NCBI GenBank assembly: GCA_003249255.1
Contig: QKJP01000031.1
Coordinates: 124,001 to 188,000, forward strand
Reading direction: 5' to 3'
Length of the DNA stretch: 64,000 nt
From: Bacteroidales bacterium
Lineage (GTDB): Bacteria > Bacteroidota > Bacteroidia > Bacteroidales > Marinilabiliaceae
Numbering within the stretch: position 1 is the first letter of the stretch; each line of letters opens with the position of its first letter. The position numbers were made by a program, and so were the translations under genes. Positions 7,873 to 17,707 of the stretch are shown piece after piece. The notes beneath the pieces were generated by a model that made no database searches, was not told the origin of the DNA, and saw nothing but the letters and a program-made list of their open reading frames with translations.

Positions 7873-9588
7873 TTACTTCAAAACAAAAATTGATTTCTTA
7901 GGCTCTACAATTTTTTGGCGGATAATGAAATCACCAAACTTCTCACTTTCGTTTCTATCTTTGGCATACTGAGCAAACAGCGGATCTAACTCTTCCAAAA
8001 TTTGCTCTTCGTTTAGCATCTCTTTATAAAGGGTATTTAAACGATCGCCAGAGAATCCGGCACCTAAATACAAGTTGTAATGTCCTTGCGCTCTTCCTAC
8101 CAAACCAATCTCTCCCAAGAATGGACGTCCACAACCATTCGGACAACCGGTCATACGAATTAAAATCTCATCATCCCTCAAACCTTTTTCTTCTAAAAGA
8201 GTCTCAATCTTTGTCACTAAAGATGGCAGGTAACGCTCTGCTTCTGCAAAGGCCATTGTACAGGTGTTTAATGCCACACAAGCTAACGCATGCTTTCTGA
8301 TTCCGGATAACTTACCGGCATCTGTTAAGCCATACTTTTCAATAATTTTATCGACTTTCGCTTTATCTTTTTGTGCCACATTACCCAACACCAATCCTTG
8401 GTTACCGGTTAATCTGAAATCACTCACATGCAAGTCTGCAATTTCACGTAATGCCGTTTTCAGTTTATAGTCATCTGTATCTTTAATACGGCCATGCTCT
8501 ACATACAAACCTAAAAACCATTTCCCGGAGGCCGCTTTCTTCCAGCCAAACACATCACCATTAGAAGTAAATTCATAAGGCTTAGAAGTCTCCAACTCAA
8601 ACCCTAAACGATCCTCAAGAACAGCCACAAAACCTTCTGTAGTTAAACGATCAATTGTATATTTTAAACGAGACAGCTTTCTGTTTTCACGATTACCGTA
8701 ATCGCGCTGCACTTTTACAATCTCTTCTACCACCTGAAGCACTTTATCTTTTGAAACATAACCAATTACATCACCCAAGCGAGCGTAAGTCTCATCCATT
8801 CCAAATGTTTTACCTAAACCACCTCCTAAAGAAACGTTGTAACCTAGCAATTCATCATTTTCTACAATGGCTATCAAACCAATATCGTTCGAAAAAATAT
8901 CTGTATCGTTGTACGGAGGAACGGCTAAAGCAATTTTAAACTTACGAGGCAAGTAGGTTTTACCATAAATTGGCTCAATGGTTTCTTCACCTCCTTGTAC
9001 AATCTCCTGATTTAACCAAATCTCGTGATACGCCTTTGTTTTAGGTAAAAGATGCTCGCTAATAGTTTTTGCAAAGTCAGAAACCTCACCAACCACAGGC
9101 GACAAACCTTCGTTAGAAGTAGCCATTACATTACGGTTCACATCCCCACAGGCAGCTATACTATCCATCAACACCTTATTCATACCCTGCATGGTGGCAG
9201 CCAAATTTTTTTTGATGATGCCGTGTAACTGGTAGGCCTGACGAGTGGTTAGCTTCATGGTTTCATTGCCGTAAGTGTTCGACAACTCATCTAAAGCCAC
9301 CCATTGCTCAGATGTTGAAACTCCTGCCGGAACACGAGCCCGAATCATAAAACTGTATAGCGGCTCTAATTTTTGACGCTTACGCTCGTCATCTAAATCA
9401 CGATCTGTTTGCTGATAACTACCATGAAATTTAATTAACTGTACATCGTCATCCGAGATGGATCCGGTTACATTATCCGCTACACTTTCTTTTAAAGTTC
9501 CACGCAGATAATTACTTGCTATTTTAATGTGCTCCACCTCTGATGGAGTCCATTCTTGAGGCTGAGGTATATTTTTGTTTTGTGACAT
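7873..9588 (-). CDS. cysI: Assimilatory sulfite reductase, hemoprotein (beta) subunit
   Basis: A 571-residue protein, the normal length for CysI. It carries both nitrite/sulfite-reductase half-repeats, and the C-terminal siroheme/4Fe-4S cysteines are all present: CVALNTC (Cys-x5-Cys) and GCPNGCGRP (Cys-x3-Cys). Substrate-binding basic patterns such as RQAYQLHG are visible. The subunit reduces sulfite to sulfide in six electron steps, with electrons from CysJ encoded just upstream. Siroheme comes from the cobA-hemD product downstream. The 127-base gap from cysJ carries an elaborate inverted-repeat structure, unusual for subunits of one complex. Confidence 0.95.
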   Translation of the reverse strand: MSQNKNIPQPQEWTPSEVEHIKIASNYLRGTLKESVADNVTGSISDDDVQLIKFHGSYQQTDRDLDDERKRQKLEPLYSFMIRARVPAGVSTSEQWVALDELSNTYGNETMKLTTRQAYQLHGIIKKNLAATMQGMNKVLMDSIAACGDVNRNVMATSNEGLSPVVGEVSDFAKTISEHLLPKTKAYHEIWLNQEIVQGGEETIEPIYGKTYLPRKFKIALAVPPYNDTDIFSNDIGLIAIVENDELLGYNVSLGGGLGKTFGMDETYARLGDVIGYVSKDKVLQVVEEIVKVQRDYGNRENRKLSRLKYTIDRLTTEGFVAVLEDRLGFELETSKPYEFTSNGDVFGWKKAASGKWFLGLYVEHGRIKDTDDYKLKTALREIADLHVSDFRLTGNQGLVLGNVAQKDKAKVDKIIEKYGLTDAGKLSGIRKHALACVALNTCTMAFAEAERYLPSLVTKIETLLEEKGLRDDEILIRMTGCPNGCGRPFLGEIGLVGRAQGHYNLYLGAGFSGDRLNTLYKEMLNEEQILEELDPLFAQYAKDRNESEKFGDFIIRQKIVEPKKSIFVLK

Positions 9589-9642
9589 TGTTATTAGATT
9601 TTAGCCCCGATAGCTATCGGGTAGATAATAGATTATAGAATT

Positions 9643-9713
9643 AGTATCAAGATGTAAGACATAAGTATCAAGACTTAGAAAGTCTTATGTCTTGATACTT
9701 GAATCTTGATACT
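9643..9713. repeat. Nested inverted repeats in the cysJ-cysI gap
   Basis: The unit AGTATCAAGA occurs at 9643-9652 and 9664-9673, and its reverse complement at 9690-9699 and 9704-9713. A second pair, AAGACATAAG (9656-9665) with CTTATGTCTT (9684-9693), overlaps the first set, so at least two mutually exclusive stems can form in the transcript. A short palindrome, CCGATAGCTATCGG, lies just beyond at about 9607-9620. Confidence 0.85.
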
Positions 9714-9715
9714 CA

Positions 9716-11524
9716 TTAATACACATCCTCCTGAAAGCGCCCTTCCTGACGCAAGGCAGAAAACTTAGTCTCTGCATCTTCCAAAGAGATTCCTGCTTGC
9801 TCCGAGATAACTTCTACAAAGGCTTGCTTTACATCAACCGCCATTCGTTTTCTATCTCCACAGATGTATATATAAGCACCTTCGTTTATCCATTGGTAAA
9901 GTTCCTGAGCCTTCTCTTTAATACGATGCTGCACGTAAATCTTTTCTTCCTGATCTCTTGAGAATGCCACATCAATCTTTAACTGTCCCTTGCTTCTATA
10001 TTTTAATAATTCGGCCTGATACAAGAAATCTGTTTCGAAGTGCTGATCGCCAAAGAACAACCAGTTTTTACCTTCTGCATCGCTGGCCTCTCTTTCTTGT
10101 AAGAACGATCTGAATGGCGCAATGCCGGTACCAGGCCCAACCATAATAATTGGTTTCGAAGTATCTTCTGGTAATCTAAAACCATCGTTATTACTTACTC
10201 TCACAAAAATCTTTTCGCCTACTTCTACTCGATCTGCTAACATCACCGAACAAGCTCCATTATGATCTCGATCGTGCTTACTGTAACGAACTGCCCCAAT
10301 GGTTAAATGCACTTCCTCATCCACCTCACTTTGAGCCGATGCGATTGAATAAGCTCGTGGCGGTAATTTTCTTAACGAATTAATTAAATCCTGAGCTGTG
10401 ACTGATAATTTAAACGTATTGGTTAAGTCTAATAAATCAGATCCCTCCAGAAACCCTTCCAACTCATCGCGATTATCTAATATTTTGTTGATATCTCCCT
10501 CTTGTACAAAGGCTGCTAACTTCTTAAGAACCGGTAAGGTAATTACTGTAATCTCACGATTGAAGATTAATGCTTCCCGAACCGTTTTTTCAACGCCATC
10601 AACTACGACAATCTCATCTTTTGAGTAACCAAATTTTTCAATGATAGAGTCAACCAAAGGCTCTTCGTTATGAGCAAAAATTTCTAGCGCGTCTCCCGGT
10701 TTATATGTTAATCCTGAATCTTCCAGGCTAATTTCTACATGGTAAGTTTCTTTATCAGAACCTCTACCATTTAATTGAATAATATCTAAAACTTCTGCTT
10801 CGTAAATGCCATTTGGTGAAACATTCGCACTTACCTCAGTACTTGCTTCTACTTGAGCTACTGCTGAACCACCAGCCGGATGGAATAAATCAAGCGTTGC
10901 TTTTTTAACTTCAGCCAAATTATCCTTAAAATCGACGTCTAATAAAGTGGGCTCACCCAAAGCTTCGCCACCTAAGGCCTTTAAGCGCTCGTGAAAATCA
11001 ATCCCTGTCTGACAGAAATCTAAATAACTGCTATCCCCCAAGCCTACAACCGCATATTTTAGGTGATCTAACTTACCGGCACGTTTACCTTCTAATAAAC
11101 GGTGAATTTCTTCTGCCGCAACAGGAGGCTCACCTTTACCGTGAGTAGAAACCACTACTAACAAATGAGTTGTCGATTTGAGTTTCTTAATTTTGAAGTC
11201 GGGCATACTTACCAACTCCGTCTCAACCCCTCTTTCGTTTGCTTCTGCAGACAATGCTTCTGCAACAATCTTTGAATTACCAGAGTGCGTTCCATACAAG
11301 ACGGTTAGTTTAAAATCTGCCGGTGCAGCTTGAGATGCATTCGCAACAGCTTCAACAACGTGTCCGTTTGCAGAGCCATTTCCATTTGCAGAAGAAGCTA
11401 AACCTACCCCTGATAGGTAACCTCCTAGCCATAGTATTTGATCTCTGTTTAAATCCTTCACCAATTCATTGGCTTTACCCCATAAAACCTGAGGAACAAT
11501 ATCATTATTTGTCTGAGATGACAT
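9716..11524 (-). CDS. cysJ: Sulfite reductase flavoprotein (alpha) subunit
   Basis: About 602 residues from the ATG at 11524 (MSSQTNND). A GTG eight codons upstream (11548) is possible but adds nothing conserved. Domains in order: an N-terminal lead of about 65 residues with a Gly/Ser/Asn-rich linker; an FMN flavodoxin (LYGTHSGNSK, VVSTHGKGEPP, VGLGDSSY); a CPR-type FAD domain (RAYSIAS, GACSVML); and a ferredoxin-NADP-reductase domain (IIMVGPGTGIAPFRSFLQ, YICGDRKRMA), ending in the canonical VY-type aromatic tail DVY. It passes NADPH electrons to CysI. The lead and linker resemble Bacteroidota and Bacillus-type CysJ. Confidence 0.95.
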   Translation of the reverse strand: MSSQTNNDIVPQVLWGKANELVKDLNRDQILWLGGYLSGVGLASSANGNGSANGHVVEAVANASQAAPADFKLTVLYGTHSGNSKIVAEALSAEANERGVETELVSMPDFKIKKLKSTTHLLVVVSTHGKGEPPVAAEEIHRLLEGKRAGKLDHLKYAVVGLGDSSYLDFCQTGIDFHERLKALGGEALGEPTLLDVDFKDNLAEVKKATLDLFHPAGGSAVAQVEASTEVSANVSPNGIYEAEVLDIIQLNGRGSDKETYHVEISLEDSGLTYKPGDALEIFAHNEEPLVDSIIEKFGYSKDEIVVVDGVEKTVREALIFNREITVITLPVLKKLAAFVQEGDINKILDNRDELEGFLEGSDLLDLTNTFKLSVTAQDLINSLRKLPPRAYSIASAQSEVDEEVHLTIGAVRYSKHDRDHNGACSVMLADRVEVGEKIFVRVSNNDGFRLPEDTSKPIIMVGPGTGIAPFRSFLQEREASDAEGKNWLFFGDQHFETDFLYQAELLKYRSKGQLKIDVAFSRDQEEKIYVQHRIKEKAQELYQWINEGAYIYICGDRKRMAVDVKQAFVEVISEQAGISLEDAETKFSALRQEGRFQEDVY

Positions 11525-11890
11525 AGTAAATTCTTTTAGTTTAAACACAACAAGCTCTCAAGAGTGCATTTTATAATCACCCTAACTTCTCTCACGTTAT
11601 AATTCCGATTAATTTAATAGGCAATGCGGTATTTCATTGCTTATTTGTAGGTGAAAAAATTCCGTCCGTCTTAATAATTAGTAAGTAGCTTCACGGGCAT
11701 TCGTATAACACAACATCGTTTATTCAATACTTGCAACATTCTTTCTACCTTTAATTTTTCCTCTTTGGTTTGTTAGGTAAAGCTTTTAAAAAGTTTGCAT
11801 CACAAGATCCTCAACTTCGTGATTAATCTGAAGATCACCCCGACCCTATTAAAAAGCCGGGGATAGAAAACAGATATCGTCTAATAGGCT
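11525..11890. other. Intergenic region between cysK and cysJ, 366 bases
   Basis: No coding frame. On the minus strand the word CGGAATT appears twice in the cysJ leader half (about 11604-11611 and 11667-11673), and could be part of an operator. A weak hairpin (CCCCG...CGGGG, 11838-11862) lies just past cysK but lacks a T-run. No SAM, T-box or cobalamin riboswitch pattern was recognised. Confidence 0.5.
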
Positions 11891-12814
11891 TTAGTCTATT
11901 TTGAAACTACTTAGGTAACGCTCGCCTGTATCCGGAAGAATTACCACAATACGTTTACCCTTATTTTCAGGACGTTTAGCCACTTCAATGGCTGCCCACA
12001 GTGCTGCACCAGAAGAATATCCCACTAAAAGACCATCTTGCGTAGCTGCATTGTTAGCAGTATCAATGGCATCATCGTTAGATACTTTTATCACTTCGTC
12101 AAACACATCTGTATTTAACACGTCTGGCACAAATCCGGCACCAATACCCTGAATTTTGTGAGGACCTGGTTTACCTCCACTTAAAATTGGAGATGCTTCA
12201 GGCTCAACAGCTACAATTTTGATATCCGGATTTCTTTCTTTTAATACCGAACCTACACCGGTAATGGTACCACCTGTCCCAATTCCAGCCACAAAAATAT
12301 CCACTTTACCATCTGTATCTGCCCAAATTTCTTCAGCAGTAGTTGCTTTATGAACAGCTGGGTTAGCCGGATTTTGAAACTGCTGAGGAATAAATGCTTT
12401 TCCTTTTTCGGCAGCAATTTCTTCAGCCTTTTCGATGGCACCTTTCATGCCTTTTTCGGCAGGAGTTAGAACTAATTCTGCGCCAAACTTCACTAATAAT
12501 TTACGACGCTCAATGCTCATACTCTCAGGCATTGTAAGAATAAGTTTGTATCCTTTTACCGCTGCCACAAAAGCTAAACCTACACCTGTATTGCCACTTG
12601 TTGGCTCTACAATTATGGTATCTTTATCAAGTTTCCCATCTTTTTCAGCGGCTTCGATCATGGCAAATGCAATACGATCTTTGACTGAACTTGCAGGGTT
12701 GAAATATTCTAATTTTGCAACTACTTGTGCTACTGCACCCTCAGCTAAACGATTTACTTGTACTAAAGGTGTCTTTCCGATTAATTCTGTAACATTATTG
12801 GCTATCTTGCTCAT
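11891..12814 (-). CDS. cysK: Cysteine synthase A (O-acetylserine sulfhydrylase)
   Basis: A 307-residue fold-type II PLP enzyme of typical length. It begins [17 protein letters not shown]. The Schiff-base lysine is in [11 protein letters not shown], the substrate loop is TSGNTG, the PLP phosphate loop is GTGGTITG, and the C-terminal GYSSGA is present. It joins sulfide from CysJI to O-acetylserine. It follows the Rrf2 regulator by 29 bases on the same strand, so the two probably share the promoter at 13291-13323. The serine acetyltransferase partner is not in the window (the CysE-fold protein at 56004 belongs to the capsule operon). Confidence 0.95.
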   Translation of the reverse strand: MSKIANNVTELIGKTPLVQVNRLAEGAVAQVVAKLEYFNPASSVKDRIAFAMIEAAEKDGKLDKDTIIVEPTSGNTGVGLAFVAAVKGYKLILTMPESMSIERRKLLVKFGAELVLTPAEKGMKGAIEKAEEIAAEKGKAFIPQQFQNPANPAVHKATTAEEIWADTDGKVDIFVAGIGTGGTITGVGSVLKERNPDIKIVAVEPEASPILSGGKPGPHKIQGIGAGFVPDVLNTDVFDEVIKVSNDDAIDTANNAATQDGLLVGYSSGAALWAAIEVAKRPENKGKRIVVILPDTGERYLSSFKID

Positions 12815-12843
12815 GTTTTCTATTTTTTAGGTTTTATTTTTTC

Positions 12844-13263
12844 TTAGATATAATACATAATCTTCTCACTCTCATCTGAATGAATTTGCCTTAAAGCATC
12901 CAGAGTCATTGCATTCAAAAGCTCCTCATTTTGTGCCTTATATTGTTTTAAAAATTTGGCTACTGCCTTTTCAGAATTATTGCCTGCGATGGCAATTTCT
13001 TTATCACTTTTATCATCCAAAACAGCTACCAAATCGGCTAATGATATTTCAGACAACGGTTTGGCTAAAAAATAACCACCACCAGCTCCTCGTTTCACAT
13101 TCACAATTCCACTTTTTCTAAGAGCAACTGCAATGGCTTCTAAAAACTTTACCGGTAAATCTTCTTTATCCGCAACTTCCGCAACTCCGATATGCCCTTC
13201 TTCAGCATAAACCGAAATTGCTAATACAAATCGAAGACCATAATATACTTTTTTTGGAAACAT
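12844..13263 (-). CDS. Rrf2-family regulator without cysteines (CymR-like)
   Basis: A 139-residue protein with the Rrf2 winged helix (YYGLRFVLAISVYAEEGHI, KFLEAIAVALRKSGIV, KRGAGGGYFLAKP). It contains no cysteine, so it cannot carry the Fe-S cluster of IscR or NsrR. This matches CymR, the cysteine-metabolism repressor that works together with CysK in Firmicutes. Direct linkage to cysK supports that role here; a CysK-Rrf2 sensor complex in this organism is inference. An AT-rich near-palindrome (CCGAAATAATTTGG) overlaps the -33 element of its promoter and is a candidate autoregulatory site. Confidence 0.85.
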   Translation of the reverse strand: MFPKKVYYGLRFVLAISVYAEEGHIGVAEVADKEDLPVKFLEAIAVALRKSGIVNVKRGAGGGYFLAKPLSEISLADLVAVLDDKSDKEIAIAGNNSEKAVAKFLKQYKAQNEELLNAMTLDALRQIHSDESEKIMYYI

Positions 13264-13290
13264 ATCCTATTGATTTACTATTTTCATAGG

Positions 13291-13323
13291 CAAATATAAT
13301 CCACTTTAATCATACCCTCCAAA
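13291..13323 (-). promoter_or_regulatory. Promoter of the rrf2-cysK unit
   Basis: Minus strand: TTTG at 13320-13323, 21 bases, then TATATTTG at 13291-13298, an exact match to the Bacteroidota consensus TTTG-N19-21-TAnnTTTG. It ends 28 bases ahead of the rrf2 ATG. Confidence 0.8.
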
Positions 13324-13462
13324 TTATTTCGGTACTTTTTTACCTATTAACTCGCAATGATTTATTACAATGCATTCATAGACAAGTAAATAGATTGAAA
13401 AAAATTTTTATATAAAAAGTATGGAAACAAATATTTTAATCACACTATTCAAATATGATTAA

Positions 13463-14680
13463 TCAAAAACACTCTCGGATCGTAAGAAAAAATCCTGATT
13501 CATCATGATTTGAGATACCATAATCCATGCGAAAATTAAGCCCATCTTTTGGTAAAGCCTGAAATCGAAGCCCTACACCGGCTACATGATGCAGATCAGA
13601 AAACAGATCATCTGAAAAATCAGAAAACACACGCCCTGATCCAGCAAAAGCAACCGCCCCAAGTCGCCACCATAACTTTTGTCGCCACTCGACTTGAGTC
13701 AACCAAGAATTATTATCCAGATATTTATAAGGATGAGGAATCCCGCGCAACTTCCGTTTTCCGCCAATGTATGACAATTTATAGAAAGGAACATCTCCAT
13801 CTGAATGGGAAACAAAGGCCTGAAAAGCCAATATACTTTGATCGCCTTTAACCGAAATAAATTTACGAACATCTAATTCGGACATATAAAACGAATAATT
13901 ACTAACAAAACACTCTTCGTATGCCACAACTCCAAGTGAGGCAAACCATCCTTTGCTTGTATAGGTTAAATTATCACGAGAATCGTAAGCTATCATTGGA
14001 CCTATACCATTGGCCCAACCTCCGGACAACCCATGCACGCCATCAAATACAGAAATGGAAAGATCCTCTTTAAAATCATCTCTATTAAAATCCGCACTAG
14101 CGCCCCAATAAAAATGATTACCTACACTTCTTAAAAGATTTGCAGATAACACAAAACGACTAATTTGCAAGGAAGAGGGCTCAAACTTTTTGACATCATT
14201 GCCAAGACCATAAAAGTTATCAGGCAAACTCAATTGCTGAAACTCAGCCTCTAACATCCATTTACTAAATCCACCTTGAACCTTCACTTGAGATTCGCAC
14301 ATTTCTTTGGTGGATACAACAAAAGAGGTTGTTATCGTAATGGAACGATCAAACAAGGAGTCTGCATCCTCAGAATTAAATTTCAACACAGGCATAAAAC
14401 CTAATTCCAAACCGGTTCGTGGCGAATATCCAACAACGGGATAGATAGAAAATGTATAACCAGGCTTTTCCCAGGTAACATAATCCAGGGCACGATCTGC
14501 CACTCCTGCCATCCTATCAAAAAAACCAGATTCCGGAAAGGAGTCCTGCTCCGAAATAATCTTTTGGCGTTCACTACCCACGGCAGGATCTATAGACTGG
14601 GCATCCACTCCCCTTCCTACCGAAACGCATAAAACAAAAAAAATAAACTTGACCGAAATATAAAAAGCTCTTCTATTCAT
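13463..14680 (-). CDS. BamA/TamA-like outer membrane beta-barrel
   Basis: About 405 residues from MNRRAFYISV (14680). The frame is open to 14725 but the extra codons overlap the upstream gene and precede the signal peptide (FIFFVLCVSVGRGVDAQ). The body has alternating barrel strands, the Omp85 motif region GGKRKLRGIPHPY, and a terminal phenylalanine (TIRECF) as for BAM substrates. No POTRA domains are present, so it resembles the short surface-antigen barrels of Bacteroidota rather than BamA itself. It begins 20 bases past the sulfhydrylase gene and is likely co-transcribed. A link to sulfur metabolism is not evident from the protein. Confidence 0.75.
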   Translation of the reverse strand: MNRRAFYISVKFIFFVLCVSVGRGVDAQSIDPAVGSERQKIISEQDSFPESGFFDRMAGVADRALDYVTWEKPGYTFSIYPVVGYSPRTGLELGFMPVLKFNSEDADSLFDRSITITTSFVVSTKEMCESQVKVQGGFSKWMLEAEFQQLSLPDNFYGLGNDVKKFEPSSLQISRFVLSANLLRSVGNHFYWGASADFNRDDFKEDLSISVFDGVHGLSGGWANGIGPMIAYDSRDNLTYTSKGWFASLGVVAYEECFVSNYSFYMSELDVRKFISVKGDQSILAFQAFVSHSDGDVPFYKLSYIGGKRKLRGIPHPYKYLDNNSWLTQVEWRQKLWWRLGAVAFAGSGRVFSDFSDDLFSDLHHVAGVGLRFQALPKDGLNFRMDYGISNHDESGFFLTIRECF

Positions 14681-14699
14681 TTTCTTATCTTCCCAATAA

Positions 14700-15938
14700 T
14701 CAACCCAAAGCTTCTTTAATGTCATTTATCAAGTCTTTTACATCCTCAATTCCAACTGATAAGCGCAATAAAGTTGGACGAATACCCATTTCCTTCTTTT
14801 CCTCATCTGAAAATTCAGAATAAATGGTAGATTCCGGATGAATAATCAATGTTTTATTATCATTTAAATTAGTCGCCCGACGAATGATTTGTAATCGATT
14901 CATAAATTCGAAACATCTCTCTTTAGACTCTAAATCAAAGGTCATCACAGCACCTGGCTTACCACTAAATTGCTTTTTACACAACGCAAAAGCATCACTT
15001 TCTTCAACTCCCGGATAGGACCATGACTTAACGGCAGAATTCGTTTTAAAAAATTGGCTCAACGCGACACAATTCTCAACACATTTATCAACACGAAGTG
15101 CTAAAATATCTAACCCTAAATTCATAAAATGAGCCACATGAGCCGTCATGGCGCCGCCTAGATGTCTGAATATCTCTTTTCGTAAACGAACCATAAAAGA
15201 TTCATTTTTAAACTTCTCAACATAGGAAGATAAGGCCGGAATTTTAGTCCAATCAAAACTACCATTATCCAATACCACACCCCCAAATGCAGTAGCACCA
15301 CCGGAAATAAACTTAGTAGTTGACATCACTTCAACATCAACCCCAAAGGAAGCAGAATTAAAAACATAAGGAGGCGTAACGGTACTATCGCAAACTAGCA
15401 CCACACCTTTTTCTTTGGCCAACCCCGAAAGAGCTTGAATATCTACAACTTCTAATTGCGGATTTGTAATCGTCTCAAAGAAATATACTCTCGTTTTCGA
15501 ATCTGTACATTTTTCAACTTCATTCAGATTGGTCATATCCACAAAGCGCACTTCTATTCCAAAGGAAGGCAAGGTATTTTTTAACAAAGCATAAGAATGC
15601 CCAAATAAATGATTAGATGTAACAATATTACCGCCCTGCTCCACTAAAGTCATCAACACATTGGAAATTGCAGCCATTCCGGAAGATAATGCGATAGCAG
15701 CTTGAGCGCCGGTCACACTTTTCATCTTTTTCTCAAAATACTCCACTGTTGGATTAGAGGTGCGTGAATAAGCGTGTGCAAATTTTTTTCCTGCAAACGA
15801 CAACTCGATCTCCTCGGATGATTCAAAATCATAAGCCACACCGTCATAAACAGGCATGTGCAATGAATTATAAGCATCATTTTTAGGAAAAGCTGTATGT
15901 AGTGAACGTGTTGAATACCCTTTATTTTCGTGATCCAT
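14700..15938 (-). CDS. Cys/Met-metabolism PLP enzyme, O-acetylhomoserine sulfhydrylase type
   Basis: A 412-residue fold-type I PLP enzyme of the Cys_Met_Meta_PP family. The active-site lysine lies in MSTTKFISGG, with YSRTSNPTV near the start, SSGMAAI over the cofactor, and DSTVTPPYVF around the cofactor aspartate. The enlarged loop and the ending RLSVGIEDVKDLINDI fit O-acetylhomoserine sulfhydrylase or a close gamma-synthase/lyase. It would make homocysteine from sulfide and O-acetylhomoserine, matching the sulfide-producing genes nearby. Cystathionine gamma-lyase is the main alternative. It has its own promoter box at 15964-15971. Confidence 0.85.
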   Translation of the reverse strand: MDHENKGYSTRSLHTAFPKNDAYNSLHMPVYDGVAYDFESSEEIELSFAGKKFAHAYSRTSNPTVEYFEKKMKSVTGAQAAIALSSGMAAISNVLMTLVEQGGNIVTSNHLFGHSYALLKNTLPSFGIEVRFVDMTNLNEVEKCTDSKTRVYFFETITNPQLEVVDIQALSGLAKEKGVVLVCDSTVTPPYVFNSASFGVDVEVMSTTKFISGGATAFGGVVLDNGSFDWTKIPALSSYVEKFKNESFMVRLRKEIFRHLGGAMTAHVAHFMNLGLDILALRVDKCVENCVALSQFFKTNSAVKSWSYPGVEESDAFALCKKQFSGKPGAVMTFDLESKERCFEFMNRLQIIRRATNLNDNKTLIIHPESTIYSEFSDEEKKEMGIRPTLLRLSVGIEDVKDLINDIKEALG

Positions 15939-16248
15939 GTTGGTTATTTATTATTAATCCACGCAAAGGTAACACATCTATTGTCTTTTTTTGAAGTAAA
16001 AATCCAGAATTTAAACAAAAACAATTCCTACTTAAACACTCATAAATAAGAGCTTATCAAACCATAAGCTGATTGATACTTTTTTAAAACATTTTTTAAA
16101 CTTTGAAGTTTATCCTTAAAGAAAAATAACCCCTTAAAGTTATTTTCGTATAGAAGCAATAAAAGAACTTTACAAAGAGCATTATTTACTTTAACATTTT
16201 ATTTATTTTTGTGCTCCTTTTTCGATCAAGACTTTATATAATTCAGAT
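15939..16248. other. Divergent intergenic region, 310 bases
   Basis: It separates the minus-strand sulfhydrylase gene from the plus-strand 16249 gene. It holds the minus-strand TACCTTTG box (15964-15971) and, on plus, TATTTTTG at 16204-16211, a plausible -7 box about 38 bases ahead of the 16249 ATG. No riboswitch and no small gene are seen. Confidence 0.55.
15964..15971 (-). promoter_or_regulatory. -7 box for the sulfhydrylase gene
   Basis: Minus strand TACCTTTG, an exact TAnnTTTG, 25 bases ahead of the ATG. No good TTTG is seen 19-21 bases upstream. Confidence 0.5.
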
Positions 16249-16794
16249 ATGATAATTTACCTTCGACTGCTTTCTGACGAAGCAGATAATTTCATCCACG
16301 AAATTGCCGTTGATGGCACCAATACATTTGAAGAAATCCATGATTTTATTCAACAGCAATTTGATTATGACCCTTCACAAATTGCCAGCTTCTTTATCAC
16401 AGATAATGATTGGCACAAGGAAACAGAAATAGCGCAATTTGACATGGGCGATCTAGGGAGCGATGAAATAAAAACAATGCAAGACACAACCATAGGAGAA
16501 CTCATCAGCGAAAAAGGTCAACGCTTATTATATGTTTTTGATATTTTTTCAGACAGAGCTTTCTTTGTTGAAACCTTCCACATTTCAGAAGGCAACCTGG
16601 AAGCCATAAAATGCTACCGCAACGAAGGAAAAGCACCGGAACAAATTAAACTACAGGAATTTACAAATGAAATAGAAGAACCAAACTACTATACCGACGA
16701 AGATGATTACCAAGACCTCTTCGATTCTCAAATAAGTTTTGAAGAGCTTTCTGACGAAAATATGGGAGGTGCAGATTACTCAGATTATTTTTAA
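16249..16794 (+). CDS. pRiA4b ORF-3 / IS1096 passenger-like protein
   Basis: A 181-residue acidic protein with the fold pattern of the PRiA4_ORF3 family: [11 protein letters not shown], then [24 protein letters not shown] and [16 protein letters not shown]. Family members are annotated after a passenger gene of mobile elements, but in Bacteroidota a chromosomal version of this length sits ahead of miaA, as here, with no transposase nearby. Its function is unknown. The C-terminus is very acidic. It ends 13 bases ahead of miaA, so the two form one operon. Confidence 0.7.
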   Translation: MIIYLRLLSDEADNFIHEIAVDGTNTFEEIHDFIQQQFDYDPSQIASFFITDNDWHKETEIAQFDMGDLGSDEIKTMQDTTIGELISEKGQRLLYVFDIFSDRAFFVETFHISEGNLEAIKCYRNEGKAPEQIKLQEFTNEIEEPNYYTDEDDYQDLFDSQISFEELSDENMGGADYSDYF

Positions 16795-16807
16795 GATAAA
16801 AAAAAGC

Positions 16808-17707
16808 ATGAAGCCAACACTAGTTGTTTTGGTAGGGCCAACCGGCATTGGAAAAACTGAGCTAAGTCTTAGCATTGCGAAACATTTCAATACAGAAATA
16901 ATTTCAGCAGATAGCCGCCAAGTATTTAAGGAACTTAAAATTGGCACAGCTGCCCCAACTCTGGAACAATTAGCTAGCATTCCACATCATTTAGTTGGAA
17001 ACAAATCCATTTTAGATTACTACAGTGCCTGGGAATTTGAGCAAGACGCACTACTACTCTTAGATCAACTTTTCGCTAAACAGCAAACCGTACTCTTAAC
17101 AGGCGGCTCAATGATGTACATTGACGCCATTTGCAAAGGCATAGACGACATCCCATCTATTTCGGAAGAAGTGCGGAAAAATGTGTGGAATCAATACGAA
17201 ACAGAAGGCCTGGACAGCATTAGAAAACAACTTAAGCTACTGGATCCTGAATTCTATAAAGAAGTTGATTTAAAAAACCACAAGAGGGTTATTCATGCTG
17301 TTGAAGTTTGCATCATGAGCGGCAAAGCATATAGTTCCTTCAGAACCAATACCACCAAACAAAGACCCTTTAACATAATAAAAGTCGGTCTCGAAATGGA
17401 TCGGGAAGAGCTCTACAACCGAATTAATTTGCGCGTGGACACCATGGTAGAAGCCGGGTTATTTAAAGAAGCCAAAGAATTTTATCCTCAAAAAAACTTA
17501 AACTCCCTTAATACAGTGGGCTACAAAGAAATATTTGCCCATTGGGATAATGAATACGACGAAGCAACTGCGATAGAATTAATTAAACGCAACTCCCGAA
17601 GATACGCTAAAAAACAACTTTCATGGTTTAGAAGAGACCAGGAAATAAAATGGTTTCACCCAAAGGAAAAAGAGGAGATCATCAAATACATCTCCTCTTT
17701 ATTATAA
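16808..17707 (+). CDS. miaA: tRNA dimethylallyltransferase
   Basis: About 299 residues from [10 protein letters not shown] (16808). The frame is open to 16739, but that start would lie inside the previous gene. The P-loop [11 protein letters not shown], the SADSRQVF substrate motif, [10 protein letters not shown], and the C-terminal NTVGYKEIF and [13 protein letters not shown] place it firmly in MiaA. It puts a dimethylallyl group on A37 of tRNAs that read UNN codons. The last codons form a perfect 11-bp hairpin (see 17669-17710). Confidence 0.95.
   Translation: MKPTLVVLVGPTGIGKTELSLSIAKHFNTEIISADSRQVFKELKIGTAAPTLEQLASIPHHLVGNKSILDYYSAWEFEQDALLLLDQLFAKQQTVLLTGGSMMYIDAICKGIDDIPSISEEVRKNVWNQYETEGLDSIRKQLKLLDPEFYKEVDLKNHKRVIHAVEVCIMSGKAYSSFRTNTTKQRPFNIIKVGLEMDREELYNRINLRVDTMVEAGLFKEAKEFYPQKNLNSLNTVGYKEIFAHWDNEYDEATAIELIKRNSRRYAKKQLSWFRRDQEIKWFHPKEKEEIIKYISSLL

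Noticed and set aside
15939-16248. Possible SAM riboswitch ahead of the sulfhydrylase gene
   Set aside because: No matching stem pattern or conserved purine-rich core was found in the leader, which is only about 25 bases past the -7 box.
16249-16794. Mobile element suggested by the IS1096-passenger family name
   Set aside because: No transposase, inverted repeats or target duplication nearby; chromosomal relatives ahead of miaA explain it.
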